Below, piece by piece: positions 33,633 through 47,100 of a stretch of DNA of 64,000 nucleotides (position 1 is the first letter of the stretch; each line of letters starts with the position of its first letter). A model generated the notes under the pieces. It saw only the letters and a list, made by a program, of their open reading frames with translations, ran no database searches and was not told the DNA's origin. The stretch covers positions 19,350,804 to 19,414,803 of the forward strand of contig NC_088204.1 of assembly GCF_037126465.1 (NCBI RefSeq), read 5' to 3'. The position numbers were made by a program, and so were the translations under genes. This stretch comes from Ornithodoros turicata (Eukaryota; Arthropoda; Arachnida; Ixodida; Argasidae).

Positions 33633-35138
33633 GATCCACTAAAAATGAGTGCTGTAAAAAATTAGTTATTTTCCCAGTGCCTAGCAGAAGTGCGAACATA
33701 GTAAAGCCATAGGCCATAGGATAGCGGAATTTTATCCGCAGCTAGACAGTTAAAATCACAATGTGCTAGCGCAGAAACAATTAGGGCATCAATATAAACT
33801 TACGATGGCAACTGTTCACACAACATCCGAATAGAAATAGCGCGTTCGAGGCACACAAACGAGCGGAGACGTAAAAAAGAAAAACGGCATCTATACGCCG
33901 CCTATGTAGGCTATTACAACAGATCTATAAATGCGTTACCGTATTATATTAGCTCACCTTTGTCGATCTTTCTTGTAATATGCAATATGCTATGTGTGGG
34001 CGGGAGACAAACACAAAAGCAGACGACGCGTGAAGAGATTTTCTTGAAATTCTCGTGTGGTGTCCTTCGCAGGCACAGAATGTTCAGGCGTTATGCATCA
34101 TGTAGAAAGATTTGTATGACTACAATTGATAATTCGTTGTATGTTTTGTGATGTTGCAAGCGACACATGTAAATAAATCGGATGTTGCGGCGCGGGAGAA
34201 CAAAAGATATATTTTGTTGCGTGTCATCCAGCAACCCTGTGTTCACGAATTCAGTTTTGAAATGGCCCCTGAGCAACCGCGAAGTGTTTCATACGTGTGG
34301 CTGCATATGTTTTGAAAGATGCTTACCGCGTTAGTCATGGGCATGTTTAATAAATACACGGAATCCCTGAGCTCAACAACGCAGTTCCAGGAAGACTGCT
34401 TGTGTTCGACGTGATCCCATAGGGCTACGTTTAAAATCGTCCTAAAACGAGGTGAGAGGCGATGGAGTTACCGATGCGAGTACCGTTTATAGAAACGGCG
34501 CCCTCTCCAAGTTTGAAGTCCCTTAATCATGTCGAAGTGAAATTGCCACAGTATGCATTGACACAGGTGTACAGATAGCACCGCGTTGCGAACATTTTAC
34601 CTATACTTGTATGACTGTAAAAGAATTGACCTTTTTGCATTTATACGGTACGGTCGTATGGTTACTTGATTGCGTAACGGCTATATTAGCATACAACCTG
34701 CATCCTCATTAAAGTAGGTAGCCCATCGACAGGTATTCGAACGTGATGTGATTGCGAAAACACGTTTTGAGGACGTTTTTACTCGTTTTCATTGACGAGG
34801 TCTACGTGCCGGATTTTTCTGCGCATCTTTTTGTCGAGTCGGGGACTGATGCCCCAAATGCTAGAAAATACGTTCCTGTGAAGCTTGTTTGTGCGGCGAC
34901 TTCAAAAGAGGACGTCTCTCCCACTGGTGTTTTCATAAAATGTTACTTGTGTATGGCGTGTCCTTCGCTATCCTTTCCTGTCGTATGTAACCTTGGCTAC
35001 TCGGCGGGGGTGTTCTCTTTGCAAGATCGGCGCTAATGTTACAAGGAGATAGCAATGTTTTCATATCGCGCCTCGCGCACTTAGCTTCCTCCTTTCGGTG
35101 TCGAAAATACGATTGGCGATCTTCTGTGCAGTTTTTGC
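33633..35138. other. Divergent intergenic region, PLGRKT and dystrotelin-like gene
   Basis: The region between two head-to-head start codons (1.5 kb). It should hold both promoters. No convincing coding exon, TATA box or RNA gene was found. A GC-richer patch at about 34440-34520 and 34790-35035 may be promoter-proximal. Confidence 0.4.
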
Positions 35139-38100
35139 ATGATGGACGACTGGGAGCGGCAAGAAACTTCTGCAGGCATTCCTTATTACGTCAAGTAAGT
35201 TACACATTCCCTCCTGCTTCGTTGATGTCATTGTATTTTCGAACAGTGTGACGGATACGAAGAAAAAAATGAATGAGGAATGAGAGAGGAAGCTAAAGTA
35301 CAATTGCATGCCGTGAGCATTCTCCTGAGCATGAGTAGAGAAGCAGATAATTAGAAGAGTTTAATACTCAATTTTGAAAACAAACTGAAGTGTGACAGTT
35401 CCAGAAGTTTTGAGGCGTTTCGATTGTAAAGACATTGTACCCTACTTTTTTGTATACACACACATATACAAGGTGTTTTTTTTATTCATTACAGAATTTT
35501 TATTTAAAAAACTAGAGGAGCAGAATAATTGCCATTATAGCAGGTGGGTTATAGTGGGTTATCAGTAAACATATAATTTATTTATTTAACAATAACTCTT
35601 TCATATGTTAATTAATATTTAATCAATTAATGAGTTAATTAATGAATTTTAGCTAATTAGTCATCCAGTAGTTGCATACGCTGTCCTACAGGATGTTCGC
35701 CTGGCCGTATAACCTGCCTGCTAAAACAACGTCTATTGTACTTTTTCTTCCTTGTTGTTATTTTTTCTTTTGTAAGTTCGTGTGCTTGCTATCCTATTTT
35801 GTTTCTTCGCCCATCCCTCATGTAATGCCCTCGGGCCTTTGAGGTAATGGAAATAAATAGATAAATAAATAAATAAATAAATTGTGCTTTGCTAGTTTTT
35901 TTTAATACAAATTCCATAACGAATAAAGAAAACTATATATTTAAAAAAGCAGTCCAGGTACCCCTCTGCCTTATAAACATAATGCTGTCATACCATAGAA
36001 TTAATAAAACCTGCAAAAAAAAAAAGAAGAAAGAAAAAACCATTTGATGAGTTACCGTAATCTAGATGGAATAACCATTATGTAACAACATATTTTGTGT
36101 CATTGAATATTTTCTGTGCAGTCATCGACAAGAAAAGACACAATGGGACCATCCTGAGATGGTGCAGATGACCGGGAAGCTGACCTCGTACAACGACATC
36201 AAATATGCTGCATATCGCACAGGGGCCAAACTTATCTTTCTGCAGAAGGAATTACTCTGTAAGTCAGCGCTAAATGTTCTGTCGTGTAAACAAGTGCTAA
36301 AAACGTCAGTGTTCAATCGACAAGCAGAGAAATTCAGGTCGTGTGAAAGATCTTGATATTTACTATAGCCGTTGTTGTGTAGCGTAACGTCGGTGTGGGG
36401 TGCATATTTGTTGCGGTGATCAAGAAAATTTAAAACTGCTATGCATGTGCATTTGAATGCTGTTCCATGTTCATGTAAATTGCAGCGATTATTATGTGGA
36501 ATTCATTACCTTTGTTGCCTGCATAACGTGGATTGTACAGTGCACTGTTTTGTGTCTGCTCATTTTTTGCGCCAATAAACTTGCAAAGTAGGCTCTAGTT
36601 AGCCTTTTCAGGCTACTTCAAACAGAGGAAACCCTGATAACTGTTTAAAAAATATATTATCCAGTTACCACCTTAGCAAAAAATTATCTCAAATGAAATC
36701 TTATAAATACTGCAAACTCTTGGGTGTGCTAAGAATTACATCTGGTCGCCAAGTTCACACTTGATCAGTGCAAGCGTGTGGCAAAATTCAAGTGTTACAT
36801 AATACTTTGTCGTATTTTTGTGTGATTTTTGGCCTGTTAATATTAATTAATATATCCAATTGCAGTTATTAGTACAACTACTACAAGATAAGTATTTAAA
36901 GAGATCGAAACATTCAAATTATGTATTGTACTAAAAAAAGAAGCTTTCGGGCAGAGTCCATATACATTTAACACTTGGTACAGATATTTATACTGATGTA
37001 CATCAGAGAGAGGGGACAAAGAAGGTGGTGAGGAGGAAACACAAATTCTTGCTGGAGAGCATTGAGGGTGCGAAAAAAATTATACAAAAGAAGGCGATGT
37101 ACAGTAGGAGTAGTATGTACCCTGTCCAAAAGCTTGCTTTTTATTAAGATAAATTATTTAAATATTTCAATCTCTTTTAATACTTTTCTTATTCACCTGC
37201 GAGTGCTAGATGTTTCCCATTTTTGCCGGTTAGTTTACAACTACTAAAGTTAGCCCTCTGGTACCTCTTATTTTAAGCCGTCAATAGGTCCTCCTGACCT
37301 TTCGTTGTTCAGGAACTGCTTTTGTCTTGCTTGTTCGCTATTTTCATATGCTTGCTTTGTGCTTCAGTCCGCTTGTTTCATGAAAAGCTTTTTTCTTTTC
37401 ATAATCGACCCTTAAAAACGGGATTTCATCTTGCCATCTCATTGTCATCTTGTTTCTCCCAGACTTGACCATCTTTATAATACTTGGCACTGTTTTGTAA
37501 TTCAGCACAGTTCTCTTGCTCATTTTTTTTTCAAATGGAATAATTATTCACAATCGTTAGTCAGCATTACTGGTTTTAATGTGTTTAGGCAAGAGATTTC
37601 TAGTTTCCTCTGTGTTCATAGAATGTTATTTTTCAGACCTTTTGTCCTGTATTTTATTGTTCCGCACATTCCGCAGGGCATTTGAGGTATACTTCCATAA
37701 AAAAAATCAATAAATATTGTTTTACAGTTAGCAACATTCACGTGTCAATGCTGAACGGTGCATTTGAACCCCACGGACTGGAAGGTGTTGGTCAGCACGA
37801 ACTCCTCCTTGGCTGTACTCAGGTGGAAGACCTTTTAGCGGATCTATTCCGGAGAGCTCCAGGTGTTCATCAGCAGAAAGTACCACTTCTCGCCTCTCTG
37901 GCACTCAACCTGCTTCAGAACGTATTTGATCCGTAAGGCTAACCGATATTGATTTGGTTAATTTTTTGTAGATAATCTTTCTTGATATTGTAGAGAATTT
38001 TTTCTTTCTTAGATTCATTTTTTTAGATATTTGTCATGGAAGTTTTCGTAGATAACTCATAAGATAGTAGTTAATTTTTCCGGAGAGCTCCGGCGTTCAT

Positions 38101-41100
38101 CAGCAGAAAGCTCTGCTTCTCGCCTCTCTGGCACTCAACCTGCTCAAGAACATACATATCTTATCCATACGACTAACCTGATACTAATTTGGATAATTTT
38201 TCCATAAAACGTACCATAAAGTTCTCCATAAAAACCTCTTCACTTTACGTCCGGAAGTTGCACTGCCGGATGTACGTGTCCCACTGTGGAGTGGTTTCGT
38301 TTGAAAGAGATAGTTCGCTCCTGACGAAACCGGAAAAAAACCTGCTGGACGTCTGCCATAGGCAATCCCTTTTGCTTGAAATCGATGTATATTTTCCGAG
38401 TTTTCAGTATTTTCCTGTGGGCACCGGCAACGCCGGCGGGCGGCGGGGCATATTACGGGACGCTGGGATCGGCTTGCATGACGTTTCGTGACGTTGCCTC
38501 AGGGTGGCGGTGGCGGTAGGAAGCCGCATCTCGATGCCAAGAAACGGGAACACCCTCTTGTCGTCACACTGTTCTCAGACTGATGTTGCATGCACGTCCT
38601 TCGCTGCAAGGAAAACCTACTTGCGTGGATCTCGTTCCTTTCAGGCGCCTACAATAAAACATACCGCTCGAGCCGCCGGAAACCAGTGCACGGGTCTGAT
38701 AAAGTTCGAAATACACTATCGTGTGCAACGGAAATAAACAAATTGATGCTTGGAAAGCGAACTATCCCTTTAAAGGTGGTGTCCGCATGTAAATTTTGTG
38801 ACGGACAGCCTGCCTTCATAATCGACTCCAGTGACGTTGGTCCGCATACTGTTGCCCGAATTCAACATGGAGCGCGCAACCGGCTGCAAAATCCGATTAA
38901 ATTCATTTTCTAATGTTTCCTACTGTTTCAAAGCGAAATATTATAGCAACATGTATTTCATGCTTACACTATTTCGATCGCACCTTCAGTTCAACTGCGT
39001 TTTTTGTCCCATAGTGTGACACACAAAGTGAAATTGCGTCAGTCATTGGCAGGTGCTCGAGACGTGTATGGATATGTTGAACATTTGTCGGAACATTTAT
39101 CATTAAGGTTACCAGGGGCAACTAAATAGTGGCAGTGCATATAATGTGGCATACTTACAGTACAAAACTCCGGATGGACTATGTTCTTCATGTTAGAACA
39201 AGCTGATTTATCAACAAGCATTTTCTGCTCCTTTAACAAGTTTGTTGTTGTATCGCCGTCAGCACTTATCTTTTCTTAGTTTTCAATCATTTTCTCTCTG
39301 CAGCAAAAGGAAAGGGACCATGACAGTTTTGCAGGTGAAAACAGCACTGTTTGTGTTTTGTGCAGGAAGACTTCTTGACAAGCTGAAATGTAAGTGGTGC
39401 GTTCAATCAAAGCTCGATAAATGTTTCTATTCTACGCTTACTCAAGCTTTACATTTATACGAGCTTTCTGCGCTACCTAGATATCTGCGGCGAATTACAA
39501 GATGGAAACCACCGCATCTCGCACGAAGAAATGGAGAACTTTCTGCGGAATATTTCCAGGGTAACTCACAGCAAACAATGTGGGCTCCGACACTCATGTA
39601 GTCCGTTACATTTAGATTCCAGAATTCCTGGGAGAAAAGCTGTCTTTCGGTTCTCATTTTGTTCCTGCTGCAGTAGAAAGTATTTGCAAGGTAGTTTATT
39701 ATTCAGTCACGGTTGAACGGTTAACTGCAATCTACTACTAAACTCGCAGTTAACGTCACTGCCAACCATTCCTGATGACGTATTCCTAAACTGGCTTCTT
39801 AAAGAGCCACAAAACCTGGTTTGGATCTCCACGTTTTACCGCATGAGGTCAACCGAAAATGGCAAGTGCAGTCACACTTCTTTGTGCATAACTCATTGCA
39901 CGTTTACTGTCTATGTCGTGCACTGTAATGTGCATGTGCTTGCAGCGTGTCCCAGCTAGTCAAACGACGTTAATTTATATTACTGCCCTTTCAAAAATTT
40001 ACAGTATCCTACGTTCACACACAGTAAGCAGAAATGCGCTATGCTGTTTATCTCTGTATTCATTGTCTGTAGCTTTCTAGTTCATCACTAGAGCATGCAA
40101 TATTCTGTGACATGACCGGGCTTATATTTCTTCCATCACCCTCTATTTTTGATGACTTGGAACATCTCGTCCCATTATGATACGCATTCCGGCATGTATT
40201 TTAAATCACAGTAATTTGAAGCATGTGACCATGTGCCTGTCTCCTGCTTTTGTTCCACTCTTTAGTTGCACATCCCATGAAGTGTGGCGCTTGCAAAACA
40301 CATCCAATTATTGGCTTAAGGTAGGTGTTCACTTCCCGCCACTTCCTCAGTGCATTTTACTACCCTCACAATAGTGTTTATGAGTGCGCATCACGTATTT
40401 TATTCACTTTCCTGTTGATGTTGTATTCATTTTGTTCATCAAGTGTGTAACATATTACTTATCATTCATTCATTACTTTTCATTCATTCATTTTTGTACC
40501 TGTTCTAAAACAATGTCAACTCTATGTCTATGCAATAGGCCTCTGTGTGCCTGAGGCCCACATGTATGGCATAATAAATTGTAACCCAGGTACCAGTGCC
40601 TGCAGTGTCTCAACTATGACCTGTGTCAGAACTGCTTTCTTCATGGCATCGTTACCAAGAACCACTCTATCAAGCATCGTATGCAAGAACACTGCCAACA
40701 GGTTTGCTCTTTTGTGTCATGAAAACGAGAGAAGCATTTGCAGTGCATGGCCTTGTTATCAACTATGTATTTCTTATCAACCTTCTTATCCACGATGTAT
40801 TTCTGTTTTGCAGACATCTTCTTGGGAGCGAATGAAATCTGTCTTGAAGACTCTTAGCCTGAAGATCCAGCGCTGGAAGCGAGAACCACGTCCCAGTTAC
40901 TTGCCGCTCCAGGCTAGTGCCGAACCAAAGTGCGTACTATTGCAGTGGAGTTCCATACATCCGCTTGCACACACTATTAAGGGGACTATCGCAAACGGAA
41001 AGGTGTTTACAAGACTGATACGGTAATGTTCGGCATGGTTTCACGGTCTACTTGGCTAAGTTCCCCCTCGGAAAACGGTGTACTTAATATATCAGCTATA

Positions 41101-44100
41101 AAGCTATAAGTTTTAAAGATTCACACTCCTTCTGCAGCTGAGCCAGAATGATGTAAGCCGGGCACGTGAATGGCAGCACTGCCAACGCCACCTAGATACG
41201 GAAGGCCTGCCCATTGCCTCCTCTCCCTCCTTCGATTAAGAGTCAGAAATCGTCTGCTACTTCAATTCACCGTTCTGCGAATTCAAGAACACTCAAATGA
41301 TTGCAGCTCATCTGGAACCTGCAGACCTAAATAATTAGACAAAAAGTGCAAGACGCTTTCCAGAAAATCAGTTTTGAGAAAGATTAAGACCTTTTTGCAC
41401 TTTATTTCTAAGTTTTTCCATTTAGTACGTGGGGACGTTCAATCACAGCTCGCAGACGACAGTGGTTCGTCTTCATGGCCACGACAGCTGAAAGCACGTT
41501 CCTGATTGGCTACGGCCGTTGAAAACACGATCTTCATTGGCTGACTCTTACTTGTTAGGTCATGGTGACGAGTAAGAAGACTTTCTCCATCTAGGAGGTG
41601 TTGGCACAGCGCAGGCGATTGAGTCGTCTGCTTCGCACCGCAATATACTAAGTGAAAATACCTTGGTAAATACGCCGACTCTCGCTTACCAGTGTGAGTG
41701 CTGATGTGACCATGTTCCGTGGAACACGGTGTTACGCTCCTTGCTGTACAAACACGTAGGATGCGAACTAGAAACAGCATTCCACGAGCCAATCTCAGAC
41801 TTCTCCGCGACCTGCGGACTCCATCACTCCCGCCCGGCGGTCGGACGCCAAGGTCTCTCTACCGATCCCTGATTGGCCTCGCCCGTGCCAAAGAGCGCAC
41901 ACTTATTGGCCTTGTCCAAGTGGCGTTTACAGAGAGGAAATTCCGGGTTGCTCTCAACATCCGTCGTCTGCTCTTGCCATGCATTACATCAAATTGCACA
42001 GAAACAACTCCACTAATCCGCGTCGGATTTTCGAAGCCATGTCGATGATGAACGAGGAGTAAAATGGCACTCTAGTTTCGGAATCGACAGCGACGGATGC
42101 GATAGTCCCTTTAACAGGGGATGTAGGTCTTAAAAAAAGTAATTTAAAAAAGTTTTAAAAAATTTGACTTGTCAAAAGCATTTTTATTGCAGAGTTTGTT
42201 ATCTGGACTAGCTATTCCCAAAGCATTTTGAAAAAACTTCTTTTGAATCTGGAAACATTGTGCATCAACTAGAGCTTTATTTTAATCACTTTTGTTTCAT
42301 GGGTGTTCTTGCTGTAGTGGTGTTGTTCCTATCGTACTGCGTTATACTGTTGTTCTATTCGCTTGTTACCTCTTTACATTTAATCCAAAGCCTCACAAAA
42401 AGATTTCATCCACAATATGTATAGATAAGGCCCCTGGTTTTCTGCTGTGGCAAATTCAAAATTCTGTGGCACCGACTTGTAAATTCGGCGATTTTCCGCG
42501 GCAAGCAGTCAACGGCTGCTTGAAATGGGGAAACACTTTTTTTCTTGGATAATGTGGGAACAAAAAATGTTTTATAAAATTACAGATTCGAGGCACTGTT
42601 GTGGCTCAGCATTACATACATGATATCTTGTGTTCTCCTCTTACACAGAATGCTGTACGTCTGTCCCCTGCAATCATTTTATACCTGTTGAAAGATCTTT
42701 CGGCATCTACAGAGTCTATAGGAACTTTATAGGAAGATTATAGGAAGGAGCTTACAATACATGCCCTGTGGAAGTTAATCTTTACGACACCCTTTTTGTT
42801 TCTGGGCTGTAGGCATTATTTAAGAGTCTTTAAAGGCAAACTCCCAAACATCAAATCAAAATCCCCTTCTGCCCCCGCTAAACTGCACACGGGAGGGCGC
42901 CGCCCCGTCCTAATTCGAAGTATGCACAATAAACTTGGGCTAGCGTTATCTTAAGCTAAACTACAATCTGTCCGTGTTGGTCCTGCAGCATGGGCAATTT
43001 TGTAAAGCAGGCATCACCTCATGTAGGGAATCGTCAGGTGAAGCCCACTTTCGGGAGGTGTCGTTCATATTCGGTGAATAGTCGGATATTCGGAAATTCG
43101 AATATTAGCTATTCGATTCGCGAATGAAATACTTCGAGTGGTTGATATTTGATTCGAATTCGGGAACTCTAATGACCGCACAGCCCTAAAAATAAGGGAT
43201 TCCGTGAAATTCCGTGCCAAAACGAAGGATTCGGCGATGAATTGCGGATTCCGCGATATTTCGCGGAATCGCGGAAAACCTGGGGCCTTAATAATGATAA
43301 TACTAATAAAAACAATATTTGCATCTGTTTGACTGTACCAAGCCCTAGACTTCTTACTTTGAGGGCTGATTTCTCAGTCCACATTTTTGTGCCACAGACT
43401 TTTCTTGTGTAATTCCAAGGTGTTCGGTACCACTATGTTTGTGAATAAATTCTCTAGGAGGTGAAGCTATTTTTATTGTCTAGAATTTGCAGTGTGATTT
43501 GTTGCACTCAGGAGGGGAACTGAAACTCAGTCACCAATTTAGAACCTTCCAAGTTTTGTGAACCTGCCACTAAAAATTTCATATGAAAAACAAAACAATA
43601 AACAAAACAGATAGCTTCACCTCCTGGAGTAAGCTTACAGCTACATAAAAATCATATTTTCAGGATGTTCTCATGTTTATTATTCTTTAAAATTGAGTAG
43701 CAGTGAGCCTGTTTTTCGAATTTCGATATATCGTAACCTTTTCCCTAAAGAAGAGCCTGTTTCAAATCTGATGCCAGATTTGAGATGAGCGTGTAAAATT
43801 CTATATGACGGTATTATACTGCCCTAGGTCAACATACTAAAAAGCAGAAATGCGCTATTCTGTTTATCTCTGTATTTACTGTTTATAGCTCTCTTGTTCA
43901 TCACTAGAGCATGCAATATTCTGTGACATGACCGTGTTTATATTTATTCCATCACCCGTGGTTTGTGATGACGTGGAACATCTCTGCCCATTATGCGACA
44001 CGTTCCAGCATGTCTTTTAAATCACAATAATTTGAAGCAGGTGACCATGTGCCTGTCATATTTTTAGGATGTTCTCATGATTATTATTATTCAAAATTGA

Positions 44101-47100
44101 GTAGCAGTCAGTATGTTTTCCAAATTTCGATATCTTTTAACTCTTTCCCTAAAGAAGATATATTTCATATCTGATGCCAGATTTATAGACAAGCATGTAA
44201 AATTGTATATGACAGTAAAGTTTCACTGAGATATCTTCAAAAGTAAAGTTTCTCGTTTAAAGAGCTACACCTATCTCTCATCTCATCACCTAAAAATGAA
44301 AACTCTCACCTAACACAATGCGACGGCTGCAGGTCAATAACCCAAAAAAGTCCAAAGGATTACAAGCAGGAGTACAAGAGGAAGCACGATGAACCTGTCA
44401 AGCCAACAGCGGTAGGTTATCGATTGTCGAGCACGCAACAATTGTCGTGGACTTTTTGCTACCACGGATGTGCGAACAATTATCTTGTTACGCAGAATGG
44501 GAATCATCATCCCAACGCATTAGACACCCTTCACCAGCAGGAATTAGAGAGTATAATAGAAAGACTGGAGAGGGAAAACAGGTACGGTGGTATTATTGCA
44601 CAGTGCGTGGAATAGTGTGAAGTATTAGCGTTATCCATGAAGGAATCTTGCAAGAGAGGTCATGATGAACCAAGAGGGAGGAAGCACGCCAAAAGCACCT
44701 CCGCCATCGTCACCAGTCAGGCCACGATACCTGCATCAGCACCTGGTTCAAGTCGATTCACAGTTGAAGAGGATGCGATCACTTCTGCAGGTGAGTGGCG
44801 CTGTGTGTGGTGCGTGTTTTGGCAAGTGTTTTGGTGCTAGCAACACATGAAAATATTTGGTGCTGCCAGTTTGTGGTTGCCATTACGGGGATGTGCGGGA
44901 GTACATTTATCCTCTGGCATGTAACAGACACCAGTTTGAGACAAAGGATGGTGTTGCACCTTTGTATTTGTGAGGCTGGTTGAGTAAGTAACCTTAAATA
45001 ATTTGTTGACCAACAATCAAAATTGATATTCTTGGAAACAGTGCATCATTTTTCTTTGTAGTCCCCCGCTTTTCCAAGCAGGTGCATCATCGCCTGCGAA
45101 GTGCCTACATTCCAACATAGAAGTAGTTTATGGGTTGAGTGCACAGCCATTCATGTACTGCTTGGTTGAGGTCTCTGTCAGACTTTATATGTACAGGGTG
45201 TTTGCTCTAACGGGTCCAGAAATTATATTTAAAGCGAGCGATAAAAGAAAAGCAAGTGGTACTTTTCTGCTACTTGAGTAAGAAACAGGTACTGCTCCAC
45301 TAGTAGCACCTGTTTCTTAGTCACGTAGCTGAAAGGTAGCACTCGTTTCTCTTTTATCGCTCACTTTAAATAAAATTTCTGGACACGTTAGAGCAAGCAC
45401 CCTGTATAGTACTAATAATTTATTAAAGTAAAACTGTATATATTTATATAAATCACTGTACATTACACTAAAGTAATTTAAAGTGAGTGAGTACTGTGCT
45501 TTACTGACTAAAAATGTCTTGTGTGATGTATGACAGGTCAGCATCGTATTATATGCAAATAACTGGGGTAGATGAGAGTTCATAGCAGATATAGTCAACT
45601 TTTCTACTAGTCAACCACAAAGGATATCTACTTTTCAGCAGTGTTGCAAAAGATGTGAGTCAGACCATGAATAGGCATTCGTTTGCTCTGTTTTGCATAG
45701 TGCCAGCATTTGCCAGCAGCATTGCTTTCAAACTGGTAATGCATGTTTGCAGGTATTGTTACATCAAAAAAATAAATCCAGCAAACAATTTGTTTCAGCA
45801 CTTACTACAAAACGGTGGCACAGCTGATGGTGTCGTCGTCCAGAACGGTGCAACCCCGCACAGTGGAAACGATGCTCCTCCTGCGTGGCTTCAGAGTACG
45901 CCAGCAAATGGGAACTGCGCTCCAGCCATCGACCGCTTCCTGGAGATTCACAAGGGGCTGAAGGCATTGGATGCATCTCCCTCCCCTCCAGTCTCAAACT
46001 CCTGGGACCCCCAGCCTGCTCCTGATGTGGCCGGAGGAGGAGGAGATTCTGACTTTCCTCCTCCCCCGTCACCCATCGTTCGTCGGACAAACGGTTCTCT
46101 CCGGAGTAATGGGAGCGTCAGGCAAACAGTGAGGGTTTACTTTCTGGCTCTACCTTATCAGTGTGTTCACACGTGTGAGATTCCCGCAGGATATTCTGGT
46201 GGAAGAGAGAAAAACTGCTCACGGGGCGGAAGTGCACACTACCGTGCACATAACAGACGACGCCATCGGCCTTGTCGTCTCAGGGTGCCTACCAACCTGG
46301 AAGGCCGGGGAATTATCGGGGAATTTTGATGCGACTGCAAAAGTCGGGATTGTCGGGGGGGGGGGGGGGAATTGCAGACAGATGCTGTGATGATGCACTC
46401 CGCATCATGAGTGCTGATCAGTGGTTCAGTGGCCATGCCGCAGCAGAAATTGCTGCGAGTAGCAGTTTGTCAATACAACAAGAACAGAGGCAGAAAAGTA
46501 GGGTAGCCTCATTATTATTCAATAAATGATCTGTTTTATGAGGGATCTGGGTATCAAAACGTAGCAGGAAGCACCAAGTTGTTTTGATCAGGGAATTCGC
46601 TCAAAATAGTCAGTGAAAACCTGAAAAAGTCGGGGAATTTGAGGGCTACAATTTAGTAGACATTTTGCGTCTGCTACGAAATTCCTTGTGGCTAAGCCGC
46701 AGGATATTCCGCATGGTTAGAAGGCCACGAAAAGACGCAATGTTGAATACTCGCGTTCATGTGGAAGCAGAGAACTATGATGTTTTTCGTGTTCCACTGG
46801 AATATTTGGGGAATGTCACGCGTGTAAATACCCAGTATTTGGAAATTCTCTTCTATACTGTATGTGAAAGCTGTTGAGCAGTCCTTTTTGTTGTACCTTA
46901 TTGTGCAGAATAAATTTCTGGACCACTGTCCGCAATCGATTTTTGCGGTTTCCAGGACCCATAAATACAGTCAGAATTATTGAGCAGCCTTAGCTTCTTC
47001 TGAAAGTAAAGAGCAGAAAGTGAAAGTGTTTTTTTACTCCCTTAAAGTGCCACTAAAGTACAAAAATTTCTCTGTGCGGAATGAAATATGCTGTTACCTT

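Larger units (their letters stand above)
40025..44057. repeat. Direct duplicates, intron 7 segment copied into intron 10
   Basis: 40025-40241 and 43842-44057 are about 217-bp direct copies. They run from AAGCAGAAATGCGCTAT through CATCACTAGAGCATGCAAT to GTGACCATGTGCCTGTC, with scattered substitutions. The left copy stops just before the polypyrimidine tract and acceptor of exon 8. The right copy is itself bracketed by a second pair of duplicates (about 43665-43810 and 44065-44215). Confidence 0.85.

Noticed and set aside
34752..35036. 95-codon frame upstream of the dystrotelin-like gene as a possible first exon
   Set aside because: No ATG, no donor in a phase that fits exon 1, and an in-frame TAG at 35082 precedes the chosen start.
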